DNA of 64,000 nucleotides from assembly GCF_932294415.1 (NCBI RefSeq), contig NC_065542.1:52751406-52815405 (forward strand), in the 5' to 3' direction. Numbering within the stretch: the first letter of the stretch is position 1; every line of letters starts with the position of its first letter. The translations under genes and the position numbers were made by a program. This document shows positions 23,020 through 35,162 of the stretch, in pieces. This stretch comes from Quercus robur (taxonomy: Eukaryota; Streptophyta; Magnoliopsida; Fagales; Fagaceae). A model generated the notes under the pieces. It had not been told where the DNA came from and made no database searches. It saw only the letters and a program-made list of their open reading frames with translations.

Positions 23020-23480
23020 ATTATTGTTTTTTGATAGCTAAATAAAATTCATTAAATAAAAAAGGCAATTCCAATACACGGTGTGTACTGAAACGACACG
23101 AAGGAGTACAAAAGAAGAAAATATAAGGCATCGAAAATAAAACTAGCTAATGTACAAAGAATTCACGAAATCTTGCAACCCCTCAGCCGAGAAGGATACA
23201 AGCAGAGCAATCCACTCATATAACATCTTCAAGAATAAAAACTTCAACTTTGCAGTGTTAATTTCTCAGTCATCAAAACGGCGAGCATTATGTTCCCACC
23301 AAATACATCACATGAGACAATAAGCTTTCCAAATTGTTCCAAAACTTCTCCTGCCAAACCACCCCCTCCAACACTCCAACATCCCAACAAGGAAGCTGGC
23401 ATTACCCAAGAAACACCCAACACATGCAAAGAAATTTCTTTAATTTTAAAAGTTAATTGTATTTTTACTATCAAGCTATT
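23020..23480 (-). mobile_element. LINE C-terminal (zf-RVT region) remnant
   Basis: The minus strand reads, across a frameshift, LGVSWVMPASLL, then CLMCVWWEHNARRFDD and LKFLFLKMLYEWIALLV. This is the Cys/His/Trp-containing segment that follows reverse transcriptase in plant L1-type LINEs. An A-rich end (23,005-23,035) closes the copy. It lies in the large PMK intron. The rest of the element is missing. Confidence 0.65.
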
Positions 23481-23992
23481 AATTTTATTTTAGGTCTTAT
23501 TATTTTATTTAATTTCCTAATGTCAATATTTTTTTCATAATACAATAATTAGGCTCTAACCCAAGTCAATTAGATTAGGGTTTAGTTCTAGTAGTCAATT
23601 GTACTTCTACGGGGACAAGCTTATGGCAAAAAAAATTTCAATTTGAATTTATCTAATGCCTATGTTGATTCCTAGGTTTCCTATCATGCTTGGTACCAAT
23701 TTCAAGCAACCCTAGGCATTGATTCGTACATATCTGTTTTGTTTTTTCCTATAAATTTCTTTAGACAATTTTGTACATCTGTGTTGGTATTAAGCTTCTT
23801 ATTTTGCATCAATAGGCATAAGTCATCGGTCCAAATCGGATAAGGGGCTTTGGCTATTTTCATAAAATCCCAGCCAAAGTATTCTAATTTGAAGTGGGGA
23901 ATAGAGATATTAGTGATATTTCTCCTAATACTATAAAAGTAACAAACCTGATCATTCAATTTCATAATTTAACGATAATAAGTTATTATTAT

Positions 23993-24771
23993 TGTGGGGG
24001 CTAGTTAGTCAAGAGGCACTATTAAGGCTGTGCAAATTGGGCCTATGGCCCAATCCGTGGATGGCCAAATGAGGTTATAAGGGGGAATAGCATAAAGAGA
24101 AAAGTAAAGATAATACGAAATAAGTCTAACGAACATCCAAGGAGAAAAGCCATTTCGGGAACAAGGGTCTGAGGTCAGTAAGAGTGTCATATCACCCTAA
24201 ACTTTCTTCAAAGTTACATCACAACTAGGAGTTGGATGTTGGACAAGGGGTAGGCAAAGGGGGGCAATAAATATCTCCAAAAAGCTACTACCTCTATATT
24301 AAATGCCTCCCAACCAACTCTCTGCCCGCATTATTGTGGAGGTGATACCTGAACAGTGGTCAAGCAGCCTTACAGATATTAGTTGATGGTTCTGTGAGGT
24401 GTTGGATGGGACAAGAAAGAGTTCCCAGAGTTTAATCTACACGTGTATGGTAGGGATGATACCAAGATTATAGTAAATAGCCTAAGAAGATGGTCTAAAG
24501 AGGAGATCGTAAAAAATCAAGAAATTTTGGGAATAACAATGTGAACTCTTGTAACTTCGTTCATGAACAAGACATTATGATATGAGTTCCTCAGGCCACT
24601 CCGAGGACAAACTTTTTTATCTTGCGTTTAATGACCTTAAATTAGCAAATTTTATCGTTTTTCTTCTAGAGTAGATATAGTCTTTCATCCATGCTCTATA
24701 AATTCATTATATGAGCTTGTTGGGCTAAAACCCAATCCTATACTGGGTCCAATCCAAACTCAGTCCTTACA
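23993..24771 (+). mobile_element. Solo LTR, 779 bp, target duplication ATTAT
   Basis: It starts TGTGGGGGCTAG, ends CTCAGTCCTTACA, and is flanked by ATTAT at 23,988-23,992 and 24,772-24,776. It contains GGGCCTATGGCCCAATCC. It belongs to the same family as the copy at 28,586-29,376, which lies in the opposite orientation. No internal coding region. Confidence 0.9.
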
Positions 24772-25420
24772 ATTATAATGAATAATAGTAAGTATGGTAA
24801 TTATAGTTGTAAAGTGGAACATTTGTTTATTTATTAATTTATTATATTCTTTTTATATTTGTATTACAATTTAAATTTAGATTCTAATAATAATAAATAT
24901 ATTTTATTATGAATTATGAATAATTGTCCTATTATTATTTATTCTTAGCTATTGGAAATTACTATTTATTATTATAATTATAATGAATAATATTATATTT
25001 AATGTAAGTCAGTCAAGACTTTCATGGCATTATAAATATTAAAAAAATTATCAGTATAAATGCACAGGCATAATAGATGATAGGAAAATTTAGATACAAC
25101 TCGGGAGGATAATGCATAGTCTAGCCTAGGGCCATTTTGATGCATAAACATTGCACATTGTCCTCATATGAGGTCCCACACAAATTCAAATGTATTAAGC
25201 TCAAAATGAAATCCAAAATTACAATAAACAAATTTGGGGAAAGAAAAGGGACGATTTGAACCCTGAATGTTTTTGTTAGAAACATCAGCAAATGCCACTT
25301 GAACTACAAAGCTTTTGACTCTCCCAAATGCTCATGTAAAACTAGTGAAAGCCTAAATTACATTATGATGTTGTCCATCCATGCATACCACGACCAGTTA
25401 TGGAACACAAACACACACAA

Positions 25421-25440
25421 GGAGAGAGAGAGAGAGAGAG
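25421..25440. repeat. (GA)n microsatellite at a PMK exon edge
   Basis: GA repeat abutting the codons for SPEVISSA; on the minus (coding) strand it is a CT run where the exon should end. Confidence 0.95.
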
Positions 25441-26999
25441 CAGAAGAAATCACTTCTGGTGAAAAACGGACATAACGATGACTGCCATAAACAGCAGAAC
25501 TGACATCAAACCCACTGCCAACTTTCCCTTGTGCAATACAGTGAACAGTTTGAGCTATCATGTGCACTACATCAAGATCTGTAGCATCCTTCTTTTCTTG
25601 GTGTTGATCTTTAGATGAGGATAGATTTACAACTCCAAGGTAATGAAGTAAAGCACCAACCACGGCAGTTGTCATTGCTGCTGATGAACCCAATCCAGTT
25701 TTTGCAACTTCAGGCCTGCAATTTTCTCCATTTGATTCCCGTGTTAAAGGTAATGGATGTGAAAGGTGGAAGAGTAGCTAATGCCTCTGGTGTCAAAGGT
25801 AGTCCACGTGCTTCAATCTATAAAAGAGGGTGCATCATATAAACATCTCGAACTAAAACCTTGGAATAAATTAAAATGCTTAAATATGAAGGATAAACTC
25901 TACTAGAAGTGCAAGCTTAGTTAGAACATTTTTTAACTCAAAAAGAAATTATAGTAGGTGGTTCTCATTTACAGTTGTAAGTCATTGCATATATTTTTCA
26001 CAATAACCAAAGTAAAATGCAGGTACATAATACAGTCTATAAATGCATGTGTCAAGAAATTAAACTGTTGAGAAAACTTTACAAAAAAGGTATGAAATTT
26101 TAATAATAATAATAATCATAACTAAAAGAAAAATATTCCATGAACATGATGAAAAAAATTATTGAACTATCAGAATAGGGAAAGTACCTGATTCCGATAT
26201 GAATAAAATTCGTTGGAACCTAAAATTGTGATGTCAAGACCTGCATGACTAATCCAGTTAAAACATTAGATTATTGAAGATGTATAATTTCTTTATCATT
26301 AAATGGATAGAGAAACATAGGAAGTATCAAACATTACCTTGTAAAAGTAGTTTGTGTAAGAACTCTTTCTTATTCTTGTCAAGCGTTGCATACGCAGTTG
26401 CCACAGCGTATTGCACTGCTTGTTCCACAAAAGGGTTTCTTGACTCACTGAAAATTTAAGCAATACAGTAAGCACCAGTTCAACTATTCATTTGACCATG
26501 CACCCCCCCTTGTCATTGGCACATGATTTTTAAATCATGAAAAACAATAATTAGATTAAGCATCAGCTTACACTATAAGCACTTAGTCACATGAAGGCCA
26601 TTTCGTTGTTCAAATATTTGAAAATGTTACTGAAACCATCAATAGGCCGGTGCACAAGTGAAGCAAACAGAAAGTATACAAAAGGATACCCCCCAAGAAG
26701 AAAAAACAGAAGAGATAATGGAGACAAAGATACAGGTTTCAAGACCTAAAATTAAGGATTATCAATGACATCCAAGAAAATTTAAAGTATGTTAAGAAAA
26801 AAATGATGATCTTAAACTGTAGAATACACACGTAACATAAACAATAAAAACTTGCCTTGAAGAACAACATTGCAGGGCCAAGTTTTTCAATGCCAATTTA
26901 TACAAGCTTTCTCTGGGAAGCTGGGGAGATGTTAATTTCACATCTGTCCATGCCTGAAAGATGATATGGAAAGTCACAAATTGAGTACTATGGAGGTAC

Positions 27000-28580
27000 A
27001 TCTTAATGAATCAACAATATGTTGGCGGACAGATATCAAATAAAGCTATTAAAGAAATAAATGCAGGTGATGTCACATGTTAAGAAAATGACACTCTTAT
27101 AGAAGTATTCACACCATCATCTCATTTTACTAAACACCACATATAGCCTGCATTTGGCCTTATTTATAAGGTCTGCAACTTATCCAGCGCCTGTCGGGTT
27201 TTAATCATAATATAGAAGAAATTCAAGCTCAAGAACCACCCCATGTTAATGTAAACTTGCACAAGTTTCACCCCTAAATACATAAGGCATTCACAGCCAG
27301 ACAACAATCAGCTTCATAGTTGGCCGCCAAGAAACTGCTTGCAGCCCATCTCTCAACTCAAATTTATGCCCTTTCTCAGAGACCCTCCCCACCTTTAATA
27401 CAGCCCTCCAAACTCATCTATAAGAGACATCAATTCAAAATTCACACAAAACATGAACTTTGTGTTTGACATGTATCTTAATCTTATGGTCAAGCAAATT
27501 TCTTTCTGGCTCAAGTAAAACTATTGTTGTAGCATGTACTCTATTAAGTTCTCACTTGCATACACTAGGGGATAGGGTGGTAATGTATTACAAGCTATTT
27601 GCAGGAAAATCAATTCCAAAGGATCATTATCTTTCCAGTCATTATGCCGTTGGAGAAAACCCCTTTTTTATAACCGTACAGTGGTAGAAAAAATTATTAT
27701 TGTCAATTAACACACGAGTGTATTTATACAACTAATCCAGAAGAAACTCGTTTTACCAACAGAGATAAAGCTGAAGTAAAGCTGATTATGTCAACAACTC
27801 CCAATGTATGTTCGGTATGCCTGCCTCCAAAAACTCTAAAAACCCAATTATTTCTTTCATTATGATATATAAGGACAGACTTACAGAAATACTGTCCATA
27901 ACTAGGTGCTCAAGGATAATGGAACAGCCTTTTTTGGAGATCTAACCAAGTTTGGCCATAACATGTAACCAACTAACCATCTCACATTTTCTTTCTTATG
28001 ATCAGTATCTCAAAAATCTAAGCACCATATTAAAGTAAATTAATTCCAAAACAACTTAAATGAAAATTCTTAATTTCTGGCTAAATATTATTTAACTGCC
28101 CTTGAAACGTCACCTCCCATCGTTGAGAGACTAATTGGAACGTTAGTTTTCTAAAATGATTCTTGATTGGTGTATTGGCAATTACTTTTGATATTTGTGG
28201 GTCAAATAATGGTTTTATATATTTGGGATTTAGTGTATTGCACAAGTTTGTTAGTTACTGTGTGTGATAAATGAAAGTTCTTTTTTTCCTTTTTTTAAAA
28301 AAAAAATTAAATTAAAAATTTTAAGAGGTCAAAAGTTTCAATAAAGTAGAAAAAATCCTATAATTAATAAATAAGCTAAAAAAATATTGTAGATACTGTA
28401 TGAATGCTTAATTTTAATTTTTATATAAAAAATCACAAATTATATCTAACAAAATATTAAAAAAATTGTTAATTTTTTCAAGAAAATTAACAAACGTATG
28501 CCTATTTTTTTATTAGTTTTTTGAGACATTGATCAAAATGATAATTTCTTAAAATAACTATTCATTGGTGTTTTCAAATG
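27000..28580. other. Gene-free stretch where PMK exon 1 is expected
   Basis: The minus strand was searched by eye for the conserved N-terminus of phosphomevalonate kinase and nothing was found. The DNA is AT-rich with no recognisable coding segment. Confidence 0.45.
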
Positions 28581-28585
28581 CATAC

Positions 28586-29376
28586 TGTAAGGACCTAGTT
28601 AGAACTTTTAGCCCAACAGACGTATGGGCTTAAGCCTAAAAAGCCCAAAGTAATAAACTTGTAGGGAATGGGTTGGAAAACTAGGCTTTAGTGATTTATG
28701 TAACAGGCCAATAGATTTTCATGACAAATGAAGGAAGATAATAGACGTATACTAAAGACAAAAACGTCCCAGGCCAAGTCCGAGAAGATTGACTCTTGAA
28801 TATTATGCTCAAAGCTTTACTACAAGTCTGGTTTTAAATTGCTACAGTGTTTCTTCCCTTTTTCTTCGATCCATTCTCTATGAAAAGTCTTTCACCTTAT
28901 ATATCCTCCTTTGAACCATCTTCACTCTACACCTGTTGATCATCCGGGCCCGTACTTGAGTACCTATCCCATCAGACACCCTCTCTGGTTTTCTGTGAGT
29001 TGTGATAGCCAAGGTAGCACTGCTCAGAAATCTTCTCCACATAAATGTGGCCAGAAAAGTAGCTGCAGTGCATTTAATGCGGTGGTGACAGCTTTCTCTT
29101 AGATATTTCTAGGTTTCCTTCCTTCTCGTATGTTTGTGAAGCATGTCTCTATCATTGGAGCTTCTTGGTGGATTACACTAACTGATGGAGTACATATTGT
29201 GAACCATGTTCATCATTTCCAAGGAGGAGTTTTTCCTTGGACAACCTTTCACTTGTTCCCCACCTTTGAGACTTTAATTGGGAACATTAAACAATTATCT
29301 CCTCCTCCACGGACTTATAAGTGTCCTTGAACAAGGCCTAAGGCCCAATATTCTATTTTGGGCCCTTGCCCCTACA
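28586..29376 (-). mobile_element. Solo LTR, 791 bp, target duplication CATAC
   Basis: On the plus strand it runs from TGTAAGGACCTAGTTAG to GCCCTTGCCCCTACA, flanked by CATAC at 28,581-28,585 and 29,377-29,381. Read on the minus strand it starts TGTAGGGGC and ends GGTCCTTACA, matching the ends of the solo LTR at 23,993. No internal region is present. Confidence 0.9.
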
Positions 29377-29381
29377 CATAC

Positions 29382-29732
29382 ATAATAATGTGTGGGCATA
29401 GGTGTATACATGAATAGATTTCTTTGAGTTTCATACTATTTCATTTTGGTCTTAGATTTCGGACCCCCAAGAATAGATTTCTCTGTCCCTAAACACCAAA
29501 TTCTAGCCTTTCAATCATCAAGGACCAAAATCCTTCATTAAGGAACATTAATCCAAAGTGTGTTCCTAACATATGCGAACAAAAAATATCAAAACAAAAG
29601 AAAAGATCAAGACATGCACACAAGAACACATGATTTACATAATTCACCTAATTATACTAGGGTTCTATCTATGGAGTAGTTGTAATTTTTTTGTTGCAGA
29701 TTGTTAACAAAAAAGAGTTATAATGATCATAG

Positions 29733-29780
<48 letters not shown>

Positions 29781-29913
29781 GCAACATTCTTGTGTGAGTA
29801 CTGAAATTACCATAGCGCACCTAGGTCTTCAATTACAGCAATAGTTGCTCGGATGCATAGAACTACACATGTAGATCAAGTTCAAGTTTGATGCACATTC
29901 TATCATGTTAATT
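29382..29913. other. Short gene-free spacer with (AT)n
   Basis: Between the solo LTR and the CACTA element. It holds the (AT)n microsatellite at 29,735-29,776 and no coding signal. Confidence 0.6.
29735..29776. repeat. (AT)n microsatellite
   Basis: About 21 uninterrupted AT units. Confidence 0.95.
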
Positions 29914-30297
29914 CACTACAAAAAATGAAGGCTATAGCTGCGTTTGAAAAATGCAGCTATAGACCCTAAAAACACAGCCATAGGCTATGAGCTGCGTTTC
30001 TATAGCCGTGTTTTCAAACGTGGCCTATCCTGTGCGACAATAGCCCCCTGCGGGGACCTATAGCCACATTTTTATAAATGCGGCTACAGGTACCCCTATA
30101 GCTACGTTTTTTGACCCCCTATAGTAGCATTTTTTACTCCCCATAGGCTGAGACTTATAGCTGTGTTTTGTAAAAAACGCGGCTATAGACTTGCTTTAGA
30201 CTGCATTTAAAACGTGGCTATAGGTACAGTTTTGGTTGAGTTTTAAAAACGTGGCTAAAGTGTCCTATAGCTACGTTTTTGAAACGTAGTTGTAGGT

Positions 30298-30338
<41 letters not shown>

Positions 30339-31469
30339 GGTTTTTTTTCCCCCAAAAAATTCAAAATTCAAACCAAAAAAAATTCAAAATTAAACACAAT
30401 CCCAAAAAATTCAAATCAAACACAAACCCAAAAAACTCAAAATCAAACACAACATACTAACAATACAAACACACCCAGAAAATTCAAAATAAAAAACAAA
30501 TCCAAAAAATTCAAAATCAAAAACAAACCCAGAAAATTCAAAATCAAACACAACATACTCATAATACAAATACAACCAGAAAATTCAAAATCAAACACAA
30601 CATATTGACAATACAAACACAACGTGTTCCAAAATATAAGAACACAAACCCATGAATCTCCTCTCATTCAACAAAACCAACCCCAATCTAACACTAAATC
30701 CATTCAAGGAACACAAAAGCATAAGCTCAGAAACACAAAAGAACAAGCTCAAGAACACAAACCCATTTAAACATAAGCACAATATTAGCAACACAATAGC
30801 ACAAGTTCAAGCACAGATCCAAAAAATTCAAAATCAAAACTCAAATCCAAATCAAGACATAGACACAAATATTGCTAGAATGTACACTTCATTCAAAATT
30901 TTCAGCATTTCCTCCATTTTCTTACTAACTAAACATAAAATAACAAAAAAAAAAAAAAAAAAAAAAGAAAAGAAAGAAGAAGAAGTAGCTGCAAAGAAAC
31001 AAAGAAAAAAAAAAGAGTTGTGCTGGAGTGAAGAAGGAAGAAAGAAAAAGGAAAAAATAAAAAGAAAGAAAGAAAGAAAGAAGAACTTGGCGTGACTTGC
31101 AGGAAAAAAAGAAGAAGAAGAAGAAGAAGAAGAAGAAGAAGCAACTCCAAAGAAAAAAAAAAAAAAAAAGACTTACGCTGGAGTTGTGTTGAAGAAGGAA
31201 GAAAGAAAAAAGAAAGAAAGAAAAGAAAGAAAAGATGAAAGTGGGGATGTAGGTGGGAAAGTGTGGGGTATGTGGGAAAAGAAAGAAAAAGTTTTTTTTT
31301 TTTTTGGTGTTACATATAGCTGCATTTGTTAAAAACGCAGCTATAGGTCCCCCTTAAAAAAAAAATTTATTCAACTGGACCTATAGCTGCATTTTAAAAC
31401 GCAACTATAGATTAAGTCTATAGTCGCATTTTTTTAAATGTGGCTATAGCTCGTGTTTTTTTTGTAGTG
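29914..31469. mobile_element. Non-autonomous CACTA transposon, 1,556 bp
   Basis: It starts CACTACAAAAAATGAAGG and ends TTTTTTTTGTAGTG. The 3-bp target duplication ATT flanks it (29,911-29,913 and 31,470-31,472). Both ends carry many short subterminal repeats in both orientations (GCTATAGCTGCGTTT, AAAACG(C/T)GGCTATAG), the presumed transposase-binding sites. The interior is A-rich simple sequence: AAATTCAAAATCAAACAC repeats, a T run at 30,299-30,336 and (GAA)n at 31,111-31,141. No transposase ORF exists, so movement needs a helper. The Lys-rich ORFs in the centre are simple-sequence artefacts. Confidence 0.92.
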
Positions 31470-31559
31470 ATTGCATGATTTAAACGTGAATGATGGACTA
31501 TATCTTTGACATGATTTAGTTAATTTCTACGTGCCTAGTATGCTATTTAGGTCCAATAA

Positions 31560-31734
31560 TGTTGTTAACAATATAAAGAGAGAGAGAAAGACTGAATAGT
31601 CTATCTATTGATGTGTGTATAATAATGTACAATAAAGAGCCTTATATAAGTTAGGTATGTGTGTAGTACAAGTAATATGCATAAACTATAAGTACAGTAT
31701 ACTGGGCTAAACTAATCTAAGCTATACACTAACA
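31560..31734 (-). mobile_element. 3' LTR of a Copia fragment, about 175 bp
   Basis: On the minus strand a purine tract GAAGGGGGA is followed by TGTTAGTGTATAGC; the LTR runs to GTTAACAACA. A short LTR next to the Copia RNase H end fits a Ty1/Copia element. Its 5' partner is missing. Confidence 0.7.
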
Positions 31735-32760
31735 TCCCCCTTCAAACTTGAGGTGGTAAGGAGGAAGCCAACTGGAGTTTGGATATAAGATCTCGAAGAT
31801 GACTAGGCGGGTGAGTCTTGGTGAAGATATCAGCAGGTTAGTCAGTAGAGGAGATGGAGAACAACTTGAGATTTCCTTTCTTGAGATGCTGGCGAGTGAT
31901 GTGGTAGTCGATCTCAATGTGCTTGTTGCGTTCATGGAAGACATCATTATGAGCAATGTAGATAGTACTATGATTGTCACAATAAAGAAGAGTGGTAGTG
32001 GGCTGTGGAGCATCCATATCAGCTAAGAGCAAGCGAAGCCAAACAAGCTCGCAAGTGGTGTCGGCAAGGGCATGATACTCAACCTCAGTACTGGAACGGG
32101 AAACCACATCTTGCTTCTTGCTATGCCACGAGACAAGATAAGTACCTAACAAGAAACAGAAATCTGTGATAGAGCATCAATCAGTCGGATCACCTGCCCT
32201 GTCCGCATCTGAATAAGCATGAAGCTCAAGAGAAGATTGAGAGAAGTAATGGAGACCATGATAAAGTGTGCCCTTGACATATCGGAGAATTCGAAGAATG
32301 GCAGCATAGTGGACAGAATGAGGGGCATCCATGAACTTACTAACCATACCCACGGCATGTGAAATATCCGGATGAGTAACAGTGAGATAAATCAGACTTC
32401 CAACCAACTGACGATAGCGAGTAGGATCGGATATAGGTTCACCATCCAAGGGTGTGAGCTTTGCATTGTATTCTAAGAGAGTGGAAACAGTCTTGTTGTC
32501 GGTGATACCGGCTTTGGAGAGAAGATCGAAAGCATATATAGCCTAAGAAAGATAGTATCGATCAGAGGATGAGGTAACCTCAAGCCTAAGAAAATAGCTG
32601 AGAGTGCCCAAATCTTTCATCTCAAAATGCTGACTAAGGAAGTGCTTAAAAGATTCGATACCTGCAGAATCATCTTCATTAATAATCATATCATCAACAT
32701 AAAAAAGAATAAGAGTGATATCAGTAGAGGATCTTAGGACAAAGAGTGCAGTGTCATGAA
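31735..32760 (-). pseudogene. Ty1/Copia reverse transcriptase-RNase H fragment
   Basis: The minus strand reads, in order, the end of the RT domain (FYVDDMIINEDD, the catalytic YVDD kept), MKDLGTLSYFLRLEV, the connection region (RYRQLVGSLIYLTVTHPDIS) and RNase H (SRSSTEVEYHALADT, LYCDNHSTIYIAHN, RNKHIEIDYHITRQ), ending with PADIFTK. Three stops replace conserved codons: after RYYLS, after DPTD and before PADIFTK. Each is explained by a C-to-T change. Upstream Copia parts (gag, protease, integrase, most of RT) are absent, and the fragment continues in frame out of the ORF2 relic at 32,761-33,250. Confidence 0.9.
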
Positions 32761-33250
32761 GAGCATCCTGAAGTAAATCCTCATCTGGATTCAAATCATC
32801 ATATATCGGTGGATTAGTAAACATCGGTCGATTGATGTGTAGGATTTCTGCTAGATAAACAGGAGTCACTGAGAAAATCTTTTCTCTAACCCAACATTTG
32901 AGCTCCTCTCCCTCAACAATGGCATTAGTATAGAACTCTTTCACCAAAATCTCATATGCATCATCAAGGTTGGAGAGAAGGAAGTTCCAATCCTTGGTTG
33001 CAAACCATTTAGGGATGTCGGTATTTAAGAGAGATGGCTGGTCAACAGCCCTTCCAACCAGCAATGATGGTTCTCGAAAGTATTTCTTATAGGTCTAAAA
33101 AGCAACATAAGATTTGAACTTGTTAGGGTCATACATTCCCGTTGGTGATCAGGTCCTCTTAGGCTTAGGAGAGAGATCATCAACATCAATCACTGGCTCT
33201 TTCCCTTTGTTACTACCTCTTTTCACAGCTGATCTTTTGAACGGAGACAT
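32761..33250 (-). pseudogene. ORF2 ('putative plant transposon protein' type), N-terminal part of element c
   Basis: The minus-strand ATG at 33,250 starts MSPFKRSAVKRGSNKGKEP. The conserved ORF2 body follows (IPKWFATKDWNFLL, VKEFYTNAIVEGEELKCWV, ILHINRPMFTNPPIYDD). Two in-frame stops (TGA and TAG) replace Arg and Gln codons. At about 32,760 the frame runs without a break into Copia reverse transcriptase, so the C-terminal half is lost. The domain matches what I know as the putative plant transposon protein family. Its biochemical role is unknown, and no nuclease or RT motif is seen. Confidence 0.75.
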
Positions 33251-35162
33251 TTTCAAGCTACATCACGTTACACCAAAAAGCAACAGAGACCATACAAGAC
33301 AACAAACTCTATTAGCACTGAGTTAGTCCTAGAATAGGAATATTTGAAGAAAACCCTAAAATCATGAGGTCTCAAACATGTCACTGAATGTGTGTGTCTC
33401 ACAAATAACACATTGTACAATTAAAGGCAGAGTGTATTAACACATAACCAACACAACCCACACAACAATCTCACCAAAACAACAAATACCCGTATTCAAG
33501 CATCATATTCACAGATTATCAAAAACACCCAATTCAAGAAATCTTAGGCAAGAAATGTGAAATTCATTAAGAAAGAAACAGAACCCATACCTTTTTTGAA
33601 GATTGGTGAAGAAGTGAGGAAGAATATGTAGAGTTTATGTGTGAACACGGTGATTTTGAAAAAGGAGAAGACGGATAAGAAGATAAATAGTCACGAGATG
33701 TGAGAGAAAAATGAAAAGTTTTTGAAACCAGTTTTGAAAAAGACCTTCATTATGCAAACCACGCGATTTTCGCGACTGAGCTAAGTCGCGAACAAGTTGC
33801 CAGACCAGGTTGCCAGACACCTGTGAGACAAACTTTGAAAAATTTGTCTAAGTGTTTTTCGCGACTGGAGGGTCCACCCATGAGGTAGTCACGAAGGGAG
33901 CCGCGAAACTTTCTGAGTACACCTCGCGACTGGAGCATCCACTCGCGAACAAGTAGCCAAACCGAGTCACGTGAAATCTAAAAACCCAGATTTTTGAAGA
34001 ATTTTCTAAGTCTTTTTCGTAGCTGGGACTTTGACCCGCCAGTAAGTTACGAAAACCTACTGTGTAAGCTCGTGACTGGGGTATGCGACTTGTTTAACCC
34101 GCGAGGCAAGTTGCCAGAATAGGGCTGCACAGTTTTTGAAAATTTTGGCATTTTTCAAACCAAAATGCTTTCCAAAAACAATTAAAACACTAAAAAATAT
34201 TTTTGTGTTTGATCAACATATAATTGAGCATGTGCAACATATTTAATCAAGTATAACCACACAAATGAATAAGGCATTCATTGAACATAGACATGTGTGA
34301 TGTGTGTGGGTACCAAAGATGAGATAGTCCTTAGTCTAATGTGAAGCTTCAATGACCAATTCAACCAAGACATACACAATTAGCATGAGGAAAAGTGAAC
34401 TATCTCAATTATAGAAATATGCATATATGACCTCCCACAAAACTTGATAACATCATTATGAAGCTTTTCATTTGGCTCCATGTACATCATAACATTTGAT
34501 CATTTTGAATCAATACATCTCTTTTTAAGATCGATGCCTAAAATTTTTAATATTTCAATTTGATGAACAAGCCTTTGGCTTTTGGGGCATCATACATTTT
34601 TCATCAAAGTCGCTTTCCCTTTTTCCTAGTCAAATACTAGTATGTGCAACAGCTTTTGCAGCTCAATATCTCTTTTCATTTTGAGATTTACATTTGTTGA
34701 GCTTTTTAAGCAAAAAAATAAAATAAAAGAGCGGGAAGATATATAGGCACAAGTCTATGCAAGTTTCAAGATCAACAAAACCATTGACTAATCATTTATG
34801 ACAAGTTTGAAGATCTATTTACAATAGTCACATAGATTTCAAGATTTTTTCCACAATGATAAGAATGCATAAAGAACAAGCTACGCTAATAAATGCACAA
34901 AGCTGTTTATACAAAGGTATAAGGCAAAACGTGCTTGTGACAATACATAATAATGTTGATCAAACTTTTTGGATTTTCTACTTTTTATGTGATTTTGGAT
35001 TTTTGACATAAAAGCAAGTAAAGATTGGTAAAAAAAAAATGTAAAAACATTTAAAGCAAAAAGCAAACACAATTTTTCAGCACATGCTGGAACAATAACA
35101 AAAAGCACACAACCAATCAAAGTCACAAAGCATAGGAAGAATTAATGCATGGACATGTTGTA
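33251..35162 (-). other. Non-coding spacer of element c, rich in TCGCGA words
   Basis: It lies between gag and ORF2 of the minus-strand element. No ORF is supported. The part 33,760-34,110 contains many TCGCGA / GCGACTGG words, which also occur in this element's LTR (37,860-38,070). Confidence 0.6.

Larger units (their letters stand above)
21884..26953 (-). pseudogene. PMK: Phosphomevalonate kinase, partial and frameshifted
   Basis: The parent enzyme (GHMP kinase family) makes 5-diphosphomevalonate from 5-phosphomevalonate and ATP in the mevalonate pathway. Exon remnants on the minus strand: 26953-26856 (AWTDVKLTSPQLPRESLYKL), 26447-26338 (RNPFVEQAVQYAVATAYATL), 26240-26188 (LDITILGSNEFYSYRNQ), 25817-about 25440 (with ATP-binding GLGSSAAMTTAV and KVGSGFDVSSAVYGS) and 21988-21884 (GLPLQEVIIDILKGKWDHER). 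The first intron uses a GC donor (AAG|GCAAGT). Damage: exon 1 with the start codon and the terminal exons are absent; one extra base near 25,737-25,741 shifts the frame before PEVAKTG; and a CT microsatellite occupies the expected donor of the fourth exon. Part of the large intron is transposon DNA. A functional copy must lie elsewhere. Confidence 0.85.

Noticed and set aside
30652..31150. Open frames rich in Lys/Glu or Leu/Ser in the centre of the CACTA element
   Set aside because: They translate AAATTC-, poly(A)- and (GAA)n-type simple sequence, with no domain and no transposase motif.
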